NCBI GenBank assembly: GCA_018873225.1
Contig: JAEILZ010000006.1
Location: 310,001 to 374,000 of the forward strand
Source: [Phialemoniopsis] sp. UDSM-2020
Taxonomy: Eukaryota; Ascomycota; Sordariomycetes; Thyridiales; Thyridiaceae
Direction of reading: 5' to 3'
Length of the DNA: 64,000 bases
In this document: positions 62,918 to 64,000 of the stretch, in pieces
How positions within the stretch are numbered: position 1 is the stretch's first letter
Layout: each line of letters starts with the position of its first letter
Program-made: the position numbers and the translations under genes
The notes under the pieces: model-generated
Databases searched by the model: none
What the model was told of the DNA's origin: nothing
Seen by the model: the letters and a program-made list of their open reading frames with translations, nothing else

Positions 62918-64000
62918 CTACTCAACCCTGCCAAACTTGAACAAGGGTCCCCTAGCCCGAATCTCCTTGCCCTTCCAGATGAAGATGCCGACGCAGAACG
63001 GGAAGGTGACGATGGGCAAGACTCCGTAGACGATATAAGGGACCGTGGCGCCGCTCTTGGCGATCCACTGCGGCGTGTAGAACGGCGGGTGGAAGCACAT
63101 GAGGTTGAAGAAGAACTGGAAGACAATGGCGCACTCGGCCGCGGACTCGGGGTAGCAATCGGCCATGTAGGTCATGACGACGGTGACGATGATCTCCTGG
63201 CCAAAGACAAAGAGGACGATTCCAAACAAGGGAGCAGCCCAGCCCGAGCCATGTTCCAGCTCGATACCATACAGGAACAATCCCGCCTAAATTCTTGATT
63301 AGTGCTTGGACTTCCACATTGTCACTGTTCAGGATTCGGTGTCTTACAGAGATGGTAACGATGCCAGTACCGCACAGCTTGAGGATCTTCTCCGGTCGCC
63401 ACTCCTCCTCGCGCCTCAGGGCGCGCTTCGCGACAAAGTCACAAAGCGGACCAGCACATAGTTCACCAGTGAAAGCACCAATAAGACCAGAGATGAAACA
63501 GAAGCCGACCTTGGCCACATCCCAGTGGAACTTGCTCGTCGCTCCAAAGTTGAGAGCAAAGCCAGCCGTGTTGGCCACCTCTGTCATGACTCCGATGGAG
63601 ACCCAGAACGAAGGCAGGACAACGGCAGGGTACACGAACATGGCGTAGGGACGGCGGAAGGTCTGCGCCCAGGTCTCTCCTGTGGGGTTCGTGGGCGTGC
63701 GGAAGCCGAGCTTGCGCCAGATCGTCTTCTTTTGCTCAGGAGTCTCTGTGGCGGCTACAGCCCTCTCGTAGATGGTCTCCGGCACGAAGAACAACTGTCC
63801 CATGAACTGGACCACGTAGCAGAATGCCGAGATGTTCATCGCCCAGCGCCATCCCAGAGCGGGATTTTGCTGAACAGAGCCACCCGCCACTCCGCCTAAA
63901 TATTGCATGGCTCGTTAGTAAAGTAGATCTTCAACAAAACCTCAATATGGGTAAGACTTACCGACATAGGGAGCCACGACAAGTAGAATACTGTTGATGC
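62918..64000 (-). CDS. MFS transporter, DHA1 type, 5' end outside the window
   Basis: Partial gene: complement(join(62918..63286, 63348..63895, 63962..>64000)). Visible are PYVGGVAGGSVQQNPALGWRW spanning the most 5' intron, FFVPETIYER, and the C-terminal helices with EIIVTVVMTYMADCYPESA and FNLMCFHPPFYTPQW. This is the DHA1/general MFS pattern seen in fungal acid, drug or polyamine carriers. The N-terminal helices 1-4 lie beyond the window edge. Convergent to the hydroxylase, it could import an aromatic acid or export a product; unresolved. Confidence 0.85.

Overview
The window is nuclear DNA of a filamentous ascomycete (Pezizomycotina). Genes are mostly multi-exon, with short GT-AG introns of about 50-85 bp that carry CTRAC/CTAAC-type branch sites. 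They encode typical fungal families: Zn2Cys6 regulators, MFS porters, GH3 and GH55 glycosidases, a G1 peptidase, NACHT/STAND proteins and F-box proteins. I see no operons, rRNA, tRNA, CRISPR array or intact transposon. I modelled 28 protein genes. Splice sites were chosen by eye, and for every multi-exon model the exon phases add up to an open frame.

Layout. 0.2-9.6 kb: an orphan membrane-anchored protein, then a sugar-use group made of an AmyR/COL-26-like Zn2Cys6 regulator, a sugar-porter permease and an intracellular-type GH3 beta-glucosidase. The permease and the glucosidase are divergent. 10.4-14.7 kb: a CorA-like two-TM protein and a fungal ubiquitin-like-domain protein. 15.5-18.1 kb: a secreted GH55 exo-beta-1,3-glucanase. 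18.4-21.7 kb: a regulator with a C2H2-like finger plus a Zn2Cys6 cluster, and an SDR. The promoters of both carry the same palindrome, TNCACGG-N4-CCGTGAA (one copy before the regulator, two before the SDR). 22.1-28.7 kb: a multi-pass DUF1774-type membrane protein, a NACHT/STAND protein, an apparently truncated orphan gene and an F420-type NADP oxidoreductase. 29.2-33.7 kb: a DHA-type exporter divergent from a Zn2Cys6 regulator, with a thrice-repeated ACCGCCGT motif between them. 34.6-38.8 kb: a small secreted Alt a 1-like protein and a second sugar-porter permease. 40.2-45.4 kb: two F-box paralogues flanking a secreted G1 (eqolisin) glutamic peptidase. 45.6-51.4 kb: a RidA protein, a large second NACHT protein and an 8-cysteine small secreted protein. 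52.1-64 kb: a 5-oxoprolinase/hydantoinase, a Zn2Cys6 regulator, an amidohydrolase-2 decarboxylase-like enzyme, a salicylate hydroxylase-like flavoprotein and an MFS transporter cut by the window edge. The last group reads as an aromatic-acid catabolic neighbourhood.

The most useful leads are the small self-contained regulons (18-22 kb and 30-31.5 kb, each with a repeated cis-motif), the aromatic cluster at the right end, the 8-Cys secreted protein that only appears after removing a cryptic 52-nt intron, and the number of allorecognition/NLR-type proteins. I did not find a clearly unprecedented system.
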